From positions 38,825,494 to 38,889,493 of the forward strand of contig CM051520.1 in NCBI GenBank assembly GCA_028015205.1: 64,000 nt of DNA, read 5' to 3'. The DNA is from Mytilisepta virgata. Taxonomy: Eukaryota; Mollusca; Bivalvia; Mytilida; Mytilidae. Within the stretch, counting starts at the first letter, position 1. Every line of letters starts with the position of its first letter. The notes under the pieces were generated by a model that ran no database searches, was not told where the DNA came from, and worked only from the letters and a program-made list of their open reading frames with translations. Below are positions 12,569 through 24,535 of the stretch, in pieces. Both the position numbers and the translations under genes were made by a program.

Positions 12569-14358
12569 ATATGTAAACATATGACATAACATGTAAGACA
12601 TCCTTTCAAGGATTTGTCAAAAGAAAAAAAAGTACAAAATATAAATATAAATGTATCTGTTTTTAAGTACAAAAGTGTAAATTGTTAACATTTACACGTC
12701 ACTGTGAAATGTAATATTTAATATATACAATATTCTGGCAAGATATTACCTATATATATGTATAGGTTACGACGCATCCATTTGCTTTTAACGGGGGTGC
12801 AAGAAAAAAAAGGAAATATATAGTATTCTTTAAAATTCAGTCAAAATGGGCAAGCTCGAAAATGTGTAGAATAAAATGCAGAAAGGAATATCCGCTGAAA
12901 TTAGATAATTGTAAATTTACGGTGAGGCAGGGGGAAAGGGGGGAGGGGGGTTGCGCACAAATTAGCTAGGAAATCTAGATTGTTGAATCCCCCCTCCCCA
13001 ACCCACAAAAAAATACCCATGGTACAGACAGATTACTTCCTTGCCCCTTTTCTTCCCCCTTAAAAATCAAATATCTAATAACGTCGTAAATTTTGTTTCC
13101 ATTTTAAGTCATTGACTGTATAAACAAATGTTCCATTATATATAGGCGATTAGCTTTAAACAAAGTTAAAAACTGGATTTGTAAAAAAAATTGTCAAGTT
13201 TTGGAATAGGATACATGTCGACCTTCTTAAGGAATTCACCATACTGAAACCTAGTTGATCTTAGTTATATCTAAAGATTTAAAGAATTTACAACTGATTT
13301 GGCAAATTTCCAAAATATCAAGTTGTCTAAAAATTCAACAAAGTCAATTTATTACATTTATGAATTTTAAACATATATCTATCATCTATGACATACAATA
13401 GGTGTTACACGATATTCTTTATCTGATATTTTGTCGAAACTCGAATCGATAGCTTTTTAATGCAATTTCTCCAAAACTACACGGTTGAAGTGTTATGAAT
13501 AGCGGGTGGCGAAACACCTGCTTCAAAAAACGTGAAAATTCCTGCTAAATGAAAGTGTTAAAGACTATTTTTCCTCATTTTAAGGAATAACACTTTAAAA
13601 AATAACCTACCACAATTTTTTAATACCGGAGAAGAAAAATAGCAAACTTTATTTAGAAGTTTCTCTCAGATGTTAGTATGGGTTTTGATGTTTCGCTTCA
13701 GTGAACCCCAAACAGAGAAAATTATGTAAATAAACGAAATAAATTTTGTAATGCATTATTGTTTGTTCGACCTACATTATATTGAACACAAAATTACTGT
13801 CGTTGTTAAAAAGTATCAATGGACTTGACAATTTTAACTATGTAATTTCCCATATCATTAAACCCATTGACACACCTTGTATATCTTTAAAGTACCGATT
13901 TAATACAGTAAATGGTAGATTTCACCTTTTACAAGGATAGGCCTAACTGTTGAATGAAGTGCAAGGTATTTCAAAACTCAAAAATTTACGAACCACAGTA
14001 CGATATTTATATAGAGGTTATATTTATGTCGTTAGGTAAATAAAACAAATATTAACATATACATAACATGAACGTAATTAACAAAATATTTATCTACATA
14101 GAATTGCACCAATTTCATTTCCTTATTCAAGGAAAGCACTTCTGCTTACATCAATTATAAGAAATTCTCTATTTTCATAAATAAAACTACAGCAGAGGGT
14201 ATATAATATCATATAGGTTCTTGTATATAGTTTTTTTTTCCATAACTTTTCACGTATATTTTTATCACGTTTGCACACATAATGTATAAAATAAAACATC
14301 TAATTATCATAACATGATTTATACCTGACCGAATATACTTATTTTCGGTGAATTTAAG
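12569..14358. other. gene-free interval downstream of the PTB-domain gene
   Basis: No further coding sequence is recognised. A short ORF at 14209-14466 (minus) lies in the likely 3' untranslated region of the gene that ends at 14506. Confidence 0.5.
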
Positions 14359-14364
14359 TTTATT
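14359..14364 (-). terminator. candidate poly(A) signal of the PTB-domain gene
   Basis: The plus strand reads TTTATT, giving AATAAA on the minus strand about 142 nt beyond the stop codon at 14506-14508. This is a plausible end for the transcript; other AT-rich signals lie nearby. Confidence 0.4.
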
Positions 14365-14505
14365 TTTTGATTTTATGCTCACCCTGAAATGGAGGTTATC
14401 ATCTCTAATAGGAACTGTCATTTCTGCAGCATTCGTATGCATTGATGGCGACATGTCATCAAACATTACATGAAAAATGTTATATTACTTTAAGATAATT
14501 TGTAA

Positions 14506-15987
14506 TTATTTAAAATTATACATGGAATGTACCCGTCGAACTGGAACTTGTGAACGAGGTGTATACATGTTCTGTGAATTTCTGTCATTCTTATCCTTTA
14601 CAGATGTCATCCGTTGTTTGCTCACTACTGCATACATTTGTTCATTTTTGAACACATGTGCTGGCATAGATTTGTTTAAATTGTCACTCAATGGATGCCG
14701 TCTGAAACCTTTCTCTGGCATTGATGCATTTAAGCTCCCGTTTTGCCAATGAGGACCGACTTTTCTCATTTGAATAGGTTCGTCATCGTCGTCGTAATCC
14801 GGTGGTACTTCATCAATCAATTCCGTTTTCCCATCCCCTTTATAAATCACGGCACTACCGTCATTTGAGGAAGCCGAACCCATGCTCCGTAGACTATGAC
14901 TGCTAAAGGTTGAATGGAAAGACTGATTCCTGCTCGGTATGCGACGTTCGTGTGGGCTTCTTGGTGTCCCGGGTCCCCGCGCCTGCTGTGGAGGGTATGG
15001 ATCTCTATAACCATCACGTGCACTGTGAGGAGGGGATGAAATAGGACTGTCGGGGTGAAATTTGTCACGTTCCTCGGACATTTTATCTTCGGAATCTTCA
15101 GAAGGTGAGGATACATCGATGCCACTCTCATCCGAACGATTGCGAGAACGTGACTGACTGCCATTTAAACCTATGATTGTTTCGTTAAGACACTTTCTTT
15201 TTTCAATGCGATCTAAATTCCCCCTAGCTCTACTAATTGTATCATAGTCTTTTGGTGGCAGAAGAATCGGTGCACCTTCTTTTTTTGATAAACTTAACCG
15301 TTGTTTTAGTTCGTCTGTTACATTGTCAAAGGCCATAGTTTCTTTCAAACTCTGCAAGTCTGGTTCAATATCCTCTAAATCTGGAAATGAATTTTCACTG
15401 TATGTACTTTCTCCGGAGTCTGCCGCTGAATCAGTTCTCGGATCACTTAATCCGTCAGATTCTCCTAACCTTGGATCATGAATATAACCTTTGGCGGAAA
15501 GTTGCATTTCAATGTCTTTTGTCCTGTCGGCATACATACTAATGATGCTATTTAATAGTTTAACATACTGTGCTGCAGTTTCGGCCGTATCGAACCTATA
15601 TACATGAACGTGAACGTATTTCTGCGTTCGTGGAACATAGCCTAGATAAATGCATGCTACAATGTCGTCTGGTCGTCCCGTGTCCGGGTTAGTTGCTTGC
15701 GCGATGTAGGTTACATCTCTTGTAGGAATGATGGGATAATTTACTGTTTTTATTTTACGTTTCTTTTTCTCTTCAATGTCTTGTGAAATTTTAATTTCTT
15801 GATTACTCACTTGAAGTGTAAACTTTGGCGGGTTATGCCAATTCTTTTGCTTCCTGCGAAGATTTTCCACAACTGGGTTGGTGTATTTACGGCCTCGCAA
15901 TCCTTTTGTTTCAATCCATCCTAGGAATTCAACATAAAATTTCTGTGAATCCTTATTTTTATCCTTCTTTCCGAAAAATCGTGACAT
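14506..15987 (-). CDS. PTB/PID-domain adaptor-like protein, 493 aa, disordered C-terminal tail
   Basis: Seen: one uninterrupted frame with ordinary host-gene composition. The basic N-terminus MSRFFGKKDKNKDSQ leads into a PTB-like fold at about residues 17-150. FYVEFLGWIETKGLRG gives the first strand, DIVACIYLGYVPRTQ and KYVHVHVYRFD give later strands, and TAAQYVKLLNSII gives the C-terminal helix. The rest is Ser/Pro/charged and looks disordered. It holds a PPxY motif (PPDY, 395-398) before an acidic run, and the protein ends RVHSMYNFK. Known: PTB domains bind NPxY-type or phosphotyrosine peptides on receptors or scaffolds, usually under the plasma membrane. Inferred: a signalling adaptor that may bind WW-domain proteins. 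I do not recognise a named orthologue. Start: an upstream Met at 16015-16017 is in frame, but the second Met, ahead of the basic stretch, looks better. No intron lies in the coding part; a strong minus-strand donor at 16616-16618 could belong to a 5' untranslated exon. Confidence 0.85.
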   Translation of the reverse strand: MSRFFGKKDKNKDSQKFYVEFLGWIETKGLRGRKYTNPVVENLRRKQKNWHNPPKFTLQVSNQEIKISQDIEEKKKRKIKTVNYPIIPTRDVTYIAQATNPDTGRPDDIVACIYLGYVPRTQKYVHVHVYRFDTAETAAQYVKLLNSIISMYADRTKDIEMQLSAKGYIHDPRLGESDGLSDPRTDSAADSGESTYSENSFPDLEDIEPDLQSLKETMAFDNVTDELKQRLSLSKKEGAPILLPPKDYDTISRARGNLDRIEKRKCLNETIIGLNGSQSRSRNRSDESGIDVSSPSEDSEDKMSEERDKFHPDSPISSPPHSARDGYRDPYPPQQARGPGTPRSPHERRIPSRNQSFHSTFSSHSLRSMGSASSNDGSAVIYKGDGKTELIDEVPPDYDDDDEPIQMRKVGPHWQNGSLNASMPEKGFRRHPLSDNLNKSMPAHVFKNEQMYAVVSKQRMTSVKDKNDRNSQNMYTPRSQVPVRRVHSMYNFK

Positions 15988-17221
15988 GTTTATGTGCTTT
16001 AATCCAAAATAACACAAAATTTCAAATATTTAACCAGAGTGTTTGTTCCAGAAGATTTGAAATATGAAAATTGTTTACTGAAATTTCACAAAAAAATATT
16101 CCGGCTTCACCTGTTGTAGTAAATGTTACATCTGTTTGAGAAATATTTGTCAATCGAACGTTTTACATATCATTCACGTTTTGAATCGGAGGCGTATTGT
16201 GGTATTTAAACTTTAACTGTCAATTATGTAAATATATGAAAGAATTCTAATAAACGCTTCAATAAGTTAGGTTTTGTCCGGCCTGCTGTTTGGATACAAT
16301 ACAAATCGTCTACCTAATACTCTCGCATTCCAGAAACTTCTCAGGTAAACAGCTTTCAAATAGATTGGTCGACCTGAAATTTTCATTTAAAAATGATGAA
16401 AGGATTGGTATTTAGAAATGTAAAAAGTTTCATTTAAAAGATATATAAAGCGTGAAATTACCTAATCTGTCAAGCAGAATAAACAACACACTTAGATATT
16501 GATAACAAATAGACAATGTAGCACATTTGTTGACACAGTCCCAGTAAATAGGGGTATAAATTCCATTTCTGTCAAGGAGACCGGAAAAGAGGCCCACGTG
16601 AGCCTGTTATCACTCACCTCGGTATAATTTGCAGTGAAATATTTTATCGTCTTCGATATCAACCCAGACCAAAACCAGCTAATCTGGTGCGATTTCAGCC
16701 ATGTAAATACTCTGAAGCAGACAACAGACCTTCTGAACTGAATCATTTTCTCCACCGAAACAAATGTTTGATTGGTAAATGAGACCGTCAGGTCAGTTTT
16801 GAGCTTCGTACAGCAAGAGAGTTACATAATTTATTTTGAATGACGGATTTTCACACGTTAAACGATTATCTAGCGCCCGGGATACAGGTTTGATACACAA
16901 ACTAGTAAATGATTTCATAAAGTTGAACATCAATAACGTATTAGCCGGTGGCAAACATGGTTCAAAACAATCGTACTCCCAGAAGTGATCTCTAAAAGAG
17001 TTGTCCTGCGAAGTCTGATAAAAAAAGGTTAAACGGTTTCGAAAAGAATATTTCTAAGTGATTTTATTCAAATGTTGTCAGCTAGAAAGGTTTAAAATAT
17101 ATAATTACCAATTAGGTCCTAAGTTGAATTAAGATATAATATGGTAGAAATCTTAGCTGCCAAGTCGAAATCTTCATATAATATTTTTTAAAGAGTTCCA
17201 CATTAAATTATTCTATACCAA
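15988..17221 (-). other. upstream region of the PTB-domain gene, possible 5' untranslated exon
   Basis: On the minus strand a consensus donor GAG|GTGAGT ends a possible exon at base 16618. A weak acceptor (GGATTAAAG) lies about 10 bp before the chosen ATG. The ORF at 16492-16755 (minus) reads straight through the donor and has no domain, so it is not annotated as coding. Nothing else is recognised. Confidence 0.3.
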
Positions 17222-17436
17222 GGGACCAATCATTTAACTTCAAGAAGGTGGGGGTTATGGCATTTTGTCCGAGTCCGATTTTTTTTAGCTTTTCAGCGCT
17301 ATCAACCAAATTATTATTTTGAAAATTTAACACTATACACTATGGGCAAAATCTGGATTCAAAATATTTTTTTTAGGAAAAAAACATACCCCCCCCCCCC
17401 CCCCCCCCCCCCCCATGAAGTTAAATGGTCGGTCCC
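17222..17436. mobile_element. Harbinger/Tourist-like MITE, 215 bp
   Basis: The ends are inverted repeats: GGGACCAATCATTTAACTTC on the left, and on the right the complement of GGGACCGACCATTTAACTTC. Flanks are CAA and TAA, fitting a 3-bp TWA target with one change. Length matches the copy at 61113 (216 bp). A long C run lies next to the right inverted repeat. Confidence 0.8.
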
Positions 17437-19450
17437 TAAGCTGCATTCAATTATTCCTATGGCCTTTTACAAGACCCCAAACTGCATTTCTCGCCGAGTT
17501 AATGTTTTCTTGACACTACAGGTCTGATCTTCAGTAGCTGAAGACTATATATTATGTCTAATACTACAACAGCCACGAAAAAAATCAGGCTTGGGGTATG
17601 GTCGGTGGACGGAATCTGAATAGGTTGACCTAAGGTGTTATATGAAAATTCTAACAAGTTTGGTTCAAACTGGAAAAGTGATTCCAATAAAACTATTTTA
17701 TTGTGAGTTTATATCTTTCTCCCTACGAAAGTCGTGAGTAGAGGTGGTTTTGGTTAATTATCAAGCATTCTGTACCATTTATTGGAATATTCTATTAACT
17801 GAGAACAAAACCATTTTACTTTAACAAGAAAGGGGACATTTATATGTGTACATGCTTGCAACAAAAACTGTTTTGGTTCTGTGTGCAAGACCCAAAAATA
17901 GCAAGTTTGTGTTAAAACTGTCTTCCAATGCTACCTTTAGAAAAATTTAGCTTACATTAGCAGCTATTAAAAGGACACATATCAGGCAATGTGCTCATAG
18001 ATTTTGAATTTTTTTTAATAGTTCACGAAGTGAGAAAAAAAAATTGGGGGAAATATACAGAGAACATTACATATTTAACTATCCATTTTAAGTGGTGTTG
18101 CGTTCAACTCTTAATCAAGCCTGTACGTATACTCAAAGGCTATTCAACCTTCTCTATTGAACAGATTTGGCAAAGTTTAGCTTGTGAATCCGGTTGGGGC
18201 TTAATAGATATCCACGTGTTTTTACTATTATATGAATAGTTGTAAAACTTATGGTGAGCCAAACAACTAATATTTATATGTCGAATAACATCTCACACGT
18301 GTACAAAAGTTTTCCTTCTTTCGACCGATGTTTATCTGATATCTTTTACAAGCCACAAACTTTTATTTATCCTATCCCTACATTTATATTGCCAATTTAT
18401 CTATGTGCCGTGTGATTTGTTTTTATTTTTTGTGTTTTTAAAATTCTTTTCGAATTTGTTGGGGAAATTGAACTAGTATCTGACTGTTAACAAAAACATT
18501 TGTAAAGAGCTCCGCTCAAAAATACCATAGCGCCCATATATTTTGACTTCACAAAATATTTTTGAGATTTTCAAGCCATAAAAATACGTCAAAATTTGTT
18601 TTAAGTAGATTTTGAAAGATGACCCCAAAATACAGTACAATACTGTTCGTTTAATTGTAAATCTTCACAGTACCACATCCTTCAAGCAAATATCTGTTTC
18701 AAAATTAATAGTTCCTATTCTGTTTTATATTTGTACCTCTATATAGTTCAAATAGCTGTTAACTGCAATATTATAAAAAATGTTCTAAGGTATAATGGTC
18801 GTTATTCTTTGAGCAAAAATAGAAGGGTCATTTCACCTGCATATCATTCATTCATAACTAGATTTTTGAATAATAAATCTTGACAAATTTCTATTGTAAA
18901 CTATGGCATATATAGTATTCGAATGTTAAACATAAATTTGAAAATTATTCAACACATAACAAGGTTCGTGTTTTCTTTCCGTAAAAGTCGTATAAATAGA
19001 GGCTTCTTCAATCAAATTTTTTTTAAATATTTTCTATCACTTGTACTCAGCTTTACATTGACGCATGCCAGGCTATATAAAAGATTTCCACAAAATAAAT
19101 GTATAAAATGCTGTCATTATTTCCCCAAGACACCAAGAATCAAAAATATTTTATCGTCAAATGACATATATTCACAGAAAAACATTGCTCAAATCAGTGT
19201 TAAAACTGTCTCCAAACGCGATATATTCAGATATGTATATAACTTTTAATTGACATACTTGGTAGATATTATTGGCAGATGTCATTGAGGACACATACCA
19301 AGCTGTGTCCTTACTGATTTTGAAAAGCATTAAAAGACAAAATTTTGAAACTTGTCCTAGAAGGGAACAAAATACAGTCTTTGTTTTAGACACAGGAAGA
19401 CTAAAGAGAACAAATAACCTAAAGAGCAAACCAAAAACCGCAATCAATTA
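17437..19450. other. gene-free AT-rich interval
   Basis: No gene or defined repeat is recognised. ORFs at 17991-18239, 18923-19249 (+) and 19172-19447 (minus) are AT-driven and lack domains. Confidence 0.5.
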
Positions 19451-19454
19451 GACA

Positions 19455-20280
19455 GACAAACCCGGGAAGATAAGCACAACAAATAAACACTGGAAACTAC
19501 AAAATTCGTATGGGTTCCACGGAACCCAGTGTGTGGAACCCAGTGTCTCGCCTGTTTTCGCTGTTGTCTATGTTTTCAGTGTAATAGTTGGATGTACATA
19601 TTTTTTCTCCACATATTATTTATTGTTCATGAAGAAGCTTCTGTCAGAGTTTGGTAAAAATTCAGGATGGCCAGTTTTAAGAAAGTTATTAATGTTTAAA
19701 AATGTTTAACCACAGCCGTGAATTAATGTACATGCTGACGCCGCCGACAACGACGACTGAACGTTGGATCGCCATGTCTCGCTTCCGTGACAAAAATCGC
19801 ATCTCGACAAAAACAATGAACAACACGAATATTCCTATAATACCAGGAGTGAACTCAGCTGCTCCGGAAGGGTAAGCAGTTCCTGCTCCGAATTCGGCAC
19901 CGTCGTGAAGTTCAACAAAGTCAATCCGGTGGTAGTCACAAATTGGTGGAGGTACATGAAAAGTCAAGACACTCGGAACAGGTCCAACATCATCTTAGAT
20001 ATTGAAACACGGTCAATCAATTCGTGATGACATCAACTTATCCTTGATAAAAGCCTGGTTAGGAAGCTTTTGTGACAGCAGTAATCCTCTTTGTCGAAAT
20101 TCATGGTAACACACGCATGCCCTTGAATATCGGATCTGAGAAATGCAGACGCCATATACAGGCGATGCTCGTACATGCATATTGCTACTCAGTAAATGAT
20201 AAATTGTTACGGCGCTTGTCATGCTTGTATGAATTAAATATTTAAATATTATAATGCTATGGAGGAGGAATAGGGAAGTC
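19455..20280. repeat. dispersed repeat, copy 1
   Basis: The block contains 'agcacaacaaataaacactg', 'caatgaacaacac', 'ctccggaagggtaagcagttc', 'gaagttcaacaaagtcaatc' and 'ggtacatgaaa'. The same phrases recur in the same order at 47760-47970. A TCTCGCTTCCGTGACAAAAAT segment at about 19775 resembles the right edge of the 8600-10506 array. It is probably a composite of mussel-type repeats; ORFs inside are shadows. Confidence 0.6.
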
Positions 20281-23020
20281 ATATTTTCAAGTCCAATATC
20301 AATACGGCAAATATCAATCCCTTCCCCAACTCGATAACCAAATTAAACAGCATTTGGTATCGCATCAAACCAAAACGAGTACGCTACAAATGTAATTAGA
20401 TATATGACCAGGAAGTATCGATTTCGGAGCAGGATACAAATCAATACTGTCAGTATTACTTTCCTATTTCCTTACAAAAATACAAATTTTATTCATTTGT
20501 CAGCATTTTGTACATGTACAGGAAGTCAACTATTTTTAGTTTTTTTTTTTTGCGATGGTCCGTTATTATCAAACTCATCAAAAAATAAAAACACAGATGT
20601 GTGGAACTACAATTTAAGTTTTCTTGTCGGGTGGGTATAGTGACAAAGGAGGGAGGGGGGAAAGTTGTCTTAAATCCTTAAAATCTGTTTAGCGGCACGA
20701 ATAAGCCTTTTCGTGTGCTTAAGTCTTCAGTTATTTTTTCTACCATATTTTATAACCTATCTTCACTTGTGCGCTCAACTTTTTTTTCAAATTACATTAC
20801 TATATATGATTTCATACAGTGTCCAATCCTGCCTTTTTCATCATAGTTTTTTTATCCTTTCTGCTTTTTTTACCAAATTTTGGAGCCAGTTTTTTTTCAA
20901 ATTTCTTCCTTTCCCCAGACCACTTTCCCCATAAAAATCACATGAATGTTCTCTTAGTCATTTCTGTTATAAACCATAACTGATTCTGCACAAAAAAAAT
21001 CAAGGAATATAACCACTTGGATGATTTAAGCTAGGGTTGATATATGCAAAAACGTACTTTTCAAATAATTCTCTAATTTTGTGTCCATTAACCAATAACC
21101 GAATACAACTTCCTTGTGTACAATGACCGATCATCTCTCATCTCTGAGTGATTACATTTTCTTAAAACTTAAATAATAAAATTGATTAATTACTAAATAT
21201 AAAACGATATAAATGCAGTGAGTCCGCTAGCCAACAGAAAAGGGTAGCAGCATCTTCCACTCCATGTGCACCATAACCCCCCCCCCCCCCTGTTGGTGCT
21301 CCCATTTTGAGGTTGGGAACAATCCCTCAGACAAGGGGAACCCCTCAACAAATGGGTTATCCCTTATATAAGGGATAAATTTCAAATGAACAACCACAGT
21401 GAATTTAAAGTTATTTTTAGAAATTTTAATTTTAAGTTAAAAGGACATGTTTGCGTATAATATGTTACAACATTTCAAAAGCAACAATATATTTATCTCA
21501 TCTAGTAAAAACAAAACACGTCCGTGAAATATGGTAATTTCGTGGACATGTGGTTTCTTTTTTATTGTATCCACATATATTGTTCTTCGGAAAAAGTTAG
21601 TATTTTACGTGTTTTTTATTTTGCCCCCAGCCCATCTGAAACCGCGTAAAAGTGCCCCTAATCCCCTTTGGAATTTGTTTTTATGATTCTTCACGGCCCC
21701 GGACAGAATTCCGAATGCGATTCCAGTGCCCCTATCCTAAAAATATGTCCCGTCTTTAAATCCTTGGCTTCCTTGAACACTGAATTATGAAGGTTAATTA
21801 CCTTAAAATTCTCCATGGTTGCTCCAAATATGAGTAATTACGTAAATATGATATATATAAAGGATCGTAAAAAGGTGGGGTTTTTAGGCTTAATCAGTTA
21901 ATGTGAAAAATAATATTGAGTGCATCGTATGAGACACAATACACTTATTTAATGAATTTAATGCAACTTACATGTAAGAATTTGAAGGTCCTATTATACA
22001 GCTTCTGAAAATCAATCCCTTGTCCATCCTGCATGAAAATATCGAATTGTTAAAAAAGAATTGAAATGTACTCACCTTGTCAATTTCCTTGGACCACCGG
22101 TGTACATGAAAATATACCCTTGGGTCAGATAAAAATATCAGAACGAGCTAAATGGCCACTGTTAGGATGAAATCTAAATTGACACATCGTAAAATGAATA
22201 TAATCTTACATCTCAGGTAAAAATAACATACCAAAGATTGTTAAGGATTAAAATAAATTTGTAAATGTATTATGCAACAATTATGAAAAGTTTATAATTA
22301 AACTCCATTGAATTGATCTGAATTGCTTCCTAATGAAAAATATGTTCCGTCTGTAAATAACTTAAAAATTGGTTTTATAATGTATCGTTGTAATAACCAA
22401 ATTAAGGACAATGTTTGTGTTAAAGATTAAACTGTAATATCGTTTGATAGAAAATCGATTGATAAGAAAAAATGTGATAATTAAAAACCTTCTTGTCACC
22501 TGAAGAGAGTTTTGTAAGGACATATCAGTAAGTGGTTGGTATCTGCTTGTCATTTCATGTCCACGCAGATATCAAGTTGAATTTTATAATGGGAATGATT
22601 TTATGGAATCACATTTCCCAAATAAATTTTGAAATTACGTGATATATAACTATAAATTTCACTAGAGAAATAAGCGGGTTTATAAATATAATTTTCGCCT
22701 AAAAAGACTACTTTTAAAAAATTAATTTCATTGTAAAATATCTCATGATGGGTTAAAATCCTTTTCTAAAGTATGACGTGTTGTGTAAGACAAAAGGAAA
22801 TGTTTGCTTTAACACGTTTTTGAAAGATTAAAGATTTTATTAGAAACACTCAGACACATAAATAAATGTGTAACAAGAGGTCATTTTACAACATCAATAT
22901 ATAATAAACAAAGACAAAAACAATGCATGGTAATATAAATATGATAGTATATACATAAAAGAAATTTCTATTTTGTTTAAATATATATTTGGAAAAGTAT
23001 AGAAAATAATTATAAAGATT
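20281..23020. other. gene-free AT-rich interval
   Basis: No coding region is supported. A run of about 15 C lies near 21276. The stretch 22810-22920 (AAAGATTTTATTAGAAAC then CA-rich sequence) resembles the 3' tail of a minus-strand LINE, but no coding part accompanies it. Confidence 0.45.
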
Positions 23021-23024
23021 TATT

Positions 23025-24535
23025 TCAAAGTAACAAATAGAATGGTAAAAACTGTTGCATCTTCTGCTAATAGGGCGTTGGGTTTAGTTATAGCTAAGTG
23101 TGAAATGTTAGGTGGCGTTTCACATGGTGTATTTACTAAGTTATATGATAGTTTAGTAAGTCCTATTATTATACCTTACAGTATAACTAAATAAATCTAT
23201 TGGCTAATGAATGATCACATGACATAGAATAATTCAGATATTTCATTATAATCGGTGGTGCCGGGGAATAACCTCGACAAAATTCATTTGTCCGATGAAT
23301 AACCATATTATTGCCCGCAGGTGAATAACCCATAATACACAAAAATATTTGTTCGGTATAATAAAACAGTTACGGCCCTATGAGTCGGGAGATATCCAAA
23401 ATGATAAACCCTGCTGAAGGGTTATTTCCCACGGACTAAAGCCCACGGGAAAATAACCCTTCAACAGGGTTGACCATTTTGAATATCTTCCTCCTCAGAG
23501 GGCCGTAATTGTATATTATTGAATTTGGGGTGTCAGAAATTACTCATGTATTAAGGCTCTACACCATAGAGCTTGTCGTTTTTTTTTCTGGGAGTTGGTG
23601 AATACACCCCGAATGCAGCTACCACATGTGATATGGGTTGGATTCCTATATTCCATAGACAATGGAAATCCGTTATAAATTTATGGTGTCGACTTAATTA
23701 CTTGAGTTCTAATCGTTTGAACAGAAAAGTCTTCATTTGGGCAGATATGATGAGTGTGAGGTATAAATGTGTTAAAAAATGGAATTTCAGTGTAAAGAAA
23801 ACTTTATCTGAGTTAAATTTGAGCCATTTTGCTGTTATTTCAGATTGTGTTGATAAGAGATTAGTAATGAATAGTTTACTATCTAATATGTTTTCGGTGC
23901 ATTGTAATGAATGGTTTTAATAGTTTGCACGTGGATGTTTCACATTCGGGTAGAGGGGGGAATAAATTAAGGACGTGCAGGGCTTGCAAGGAAATGTTTG
24001 AAACGGAGGCTTATTGCAAAATTCCCGTTCCATATAACCACAGAAGCGCATTCGGTAAGTTTAGAAAGTTTAGATTTGAAAATTTAAGAGTACAAGATAG
24101 ATTGTGTAATTTCTGTTCTAATGATTCATGTTATATTACATTGTCCTGTTTATAATGATTTAGGGAAGAATTGTTTGATAATGTTGCTTTAAGTTTTAAT
24201 GATAATTTTATTTCATAAAATGATAATCAGAAATTAGTTTTTTTATTCTCAGATTTAAATATGATCAGAACTTGTGCCAAAACCTGTCATTTGATTTTAA
24301 ACGCACGTAAAAATGTTTTATATTGTAAATAATATCATTTATATTTATTTTCTGTTTAAATGTATATAGATATTATTTAAAAATCTCTTACTGGTGTATT
24401 ATTTTATGATCTATATATTTGTAATTCTATATAGAATGGCTCTCCATATTATTATTGCATGTTTTATTCCGTATAGTGTATTGTGTATTGACTGATAGAT
24501 GAGACTTTAATAAAATATTGAAGTGAATTAAATAT
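23025..24535 (+). mobile_element. 5'-truncated non-LTR retrotransposon (LINE) with nested insertion
   Basis: Seen: 23040-23182 reads VKTVASSANRALGL and LYDSLVSPI, typical of the region after the reverse transcriptase core. The frame resumes at about 23530 with WGVRNYSCIKALHHRACRFF, then LGVGEYTPNAA, DMGWIPIF and QWKSVINLWCRL. A frameshift near 23910 leads into NKLRTCRACKEMFETE, HRSAFGKFRKFRFENLR and a zinc-finger-like DRLCNFC. Known: this order (thumb, then zinc-knuckle tail) marks the C-terminus of LINE ORF2 in Jockey/CR1-like elements. The 5' end is missing and the copy is dead. About 340 bp of foreign sequence interrupts it. A polyadenylation-like TTTAATAAAA lies near 24510. Confidence 0.85.
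23354..23526. mobile_element. foldback (long inverted repeat) element inside the LINE
   Basis: Two arms of about 80 bp are complementary around a centre at about 23437. The left arm contains 'ttacggccct' and 'aaaccctgctgaagggtt'; the right arm contains 'aacccttcaacagggtt' and 'agggccgtaa'. The inner part would form a near-perfect hairpin (ACCCTGCTGAAGGGTTATTT against its complement). It lies within the roughly 340-bp segment that separates two parts of the LINE reading frame. Non-autonomous; superfamily unknown. Confidence 0.8.

Noticed and set aside
14847..15164. 105-aa ORF on the minus strand
   Set aside because: Out-of-frame shadow inside the PTB-domain gene.
16492..16755. 87-aa ORF upstream of the PTB gene (minus)
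   Set aside because: It reads through a consensus donor and shows no domain; more likely untranslated leader.
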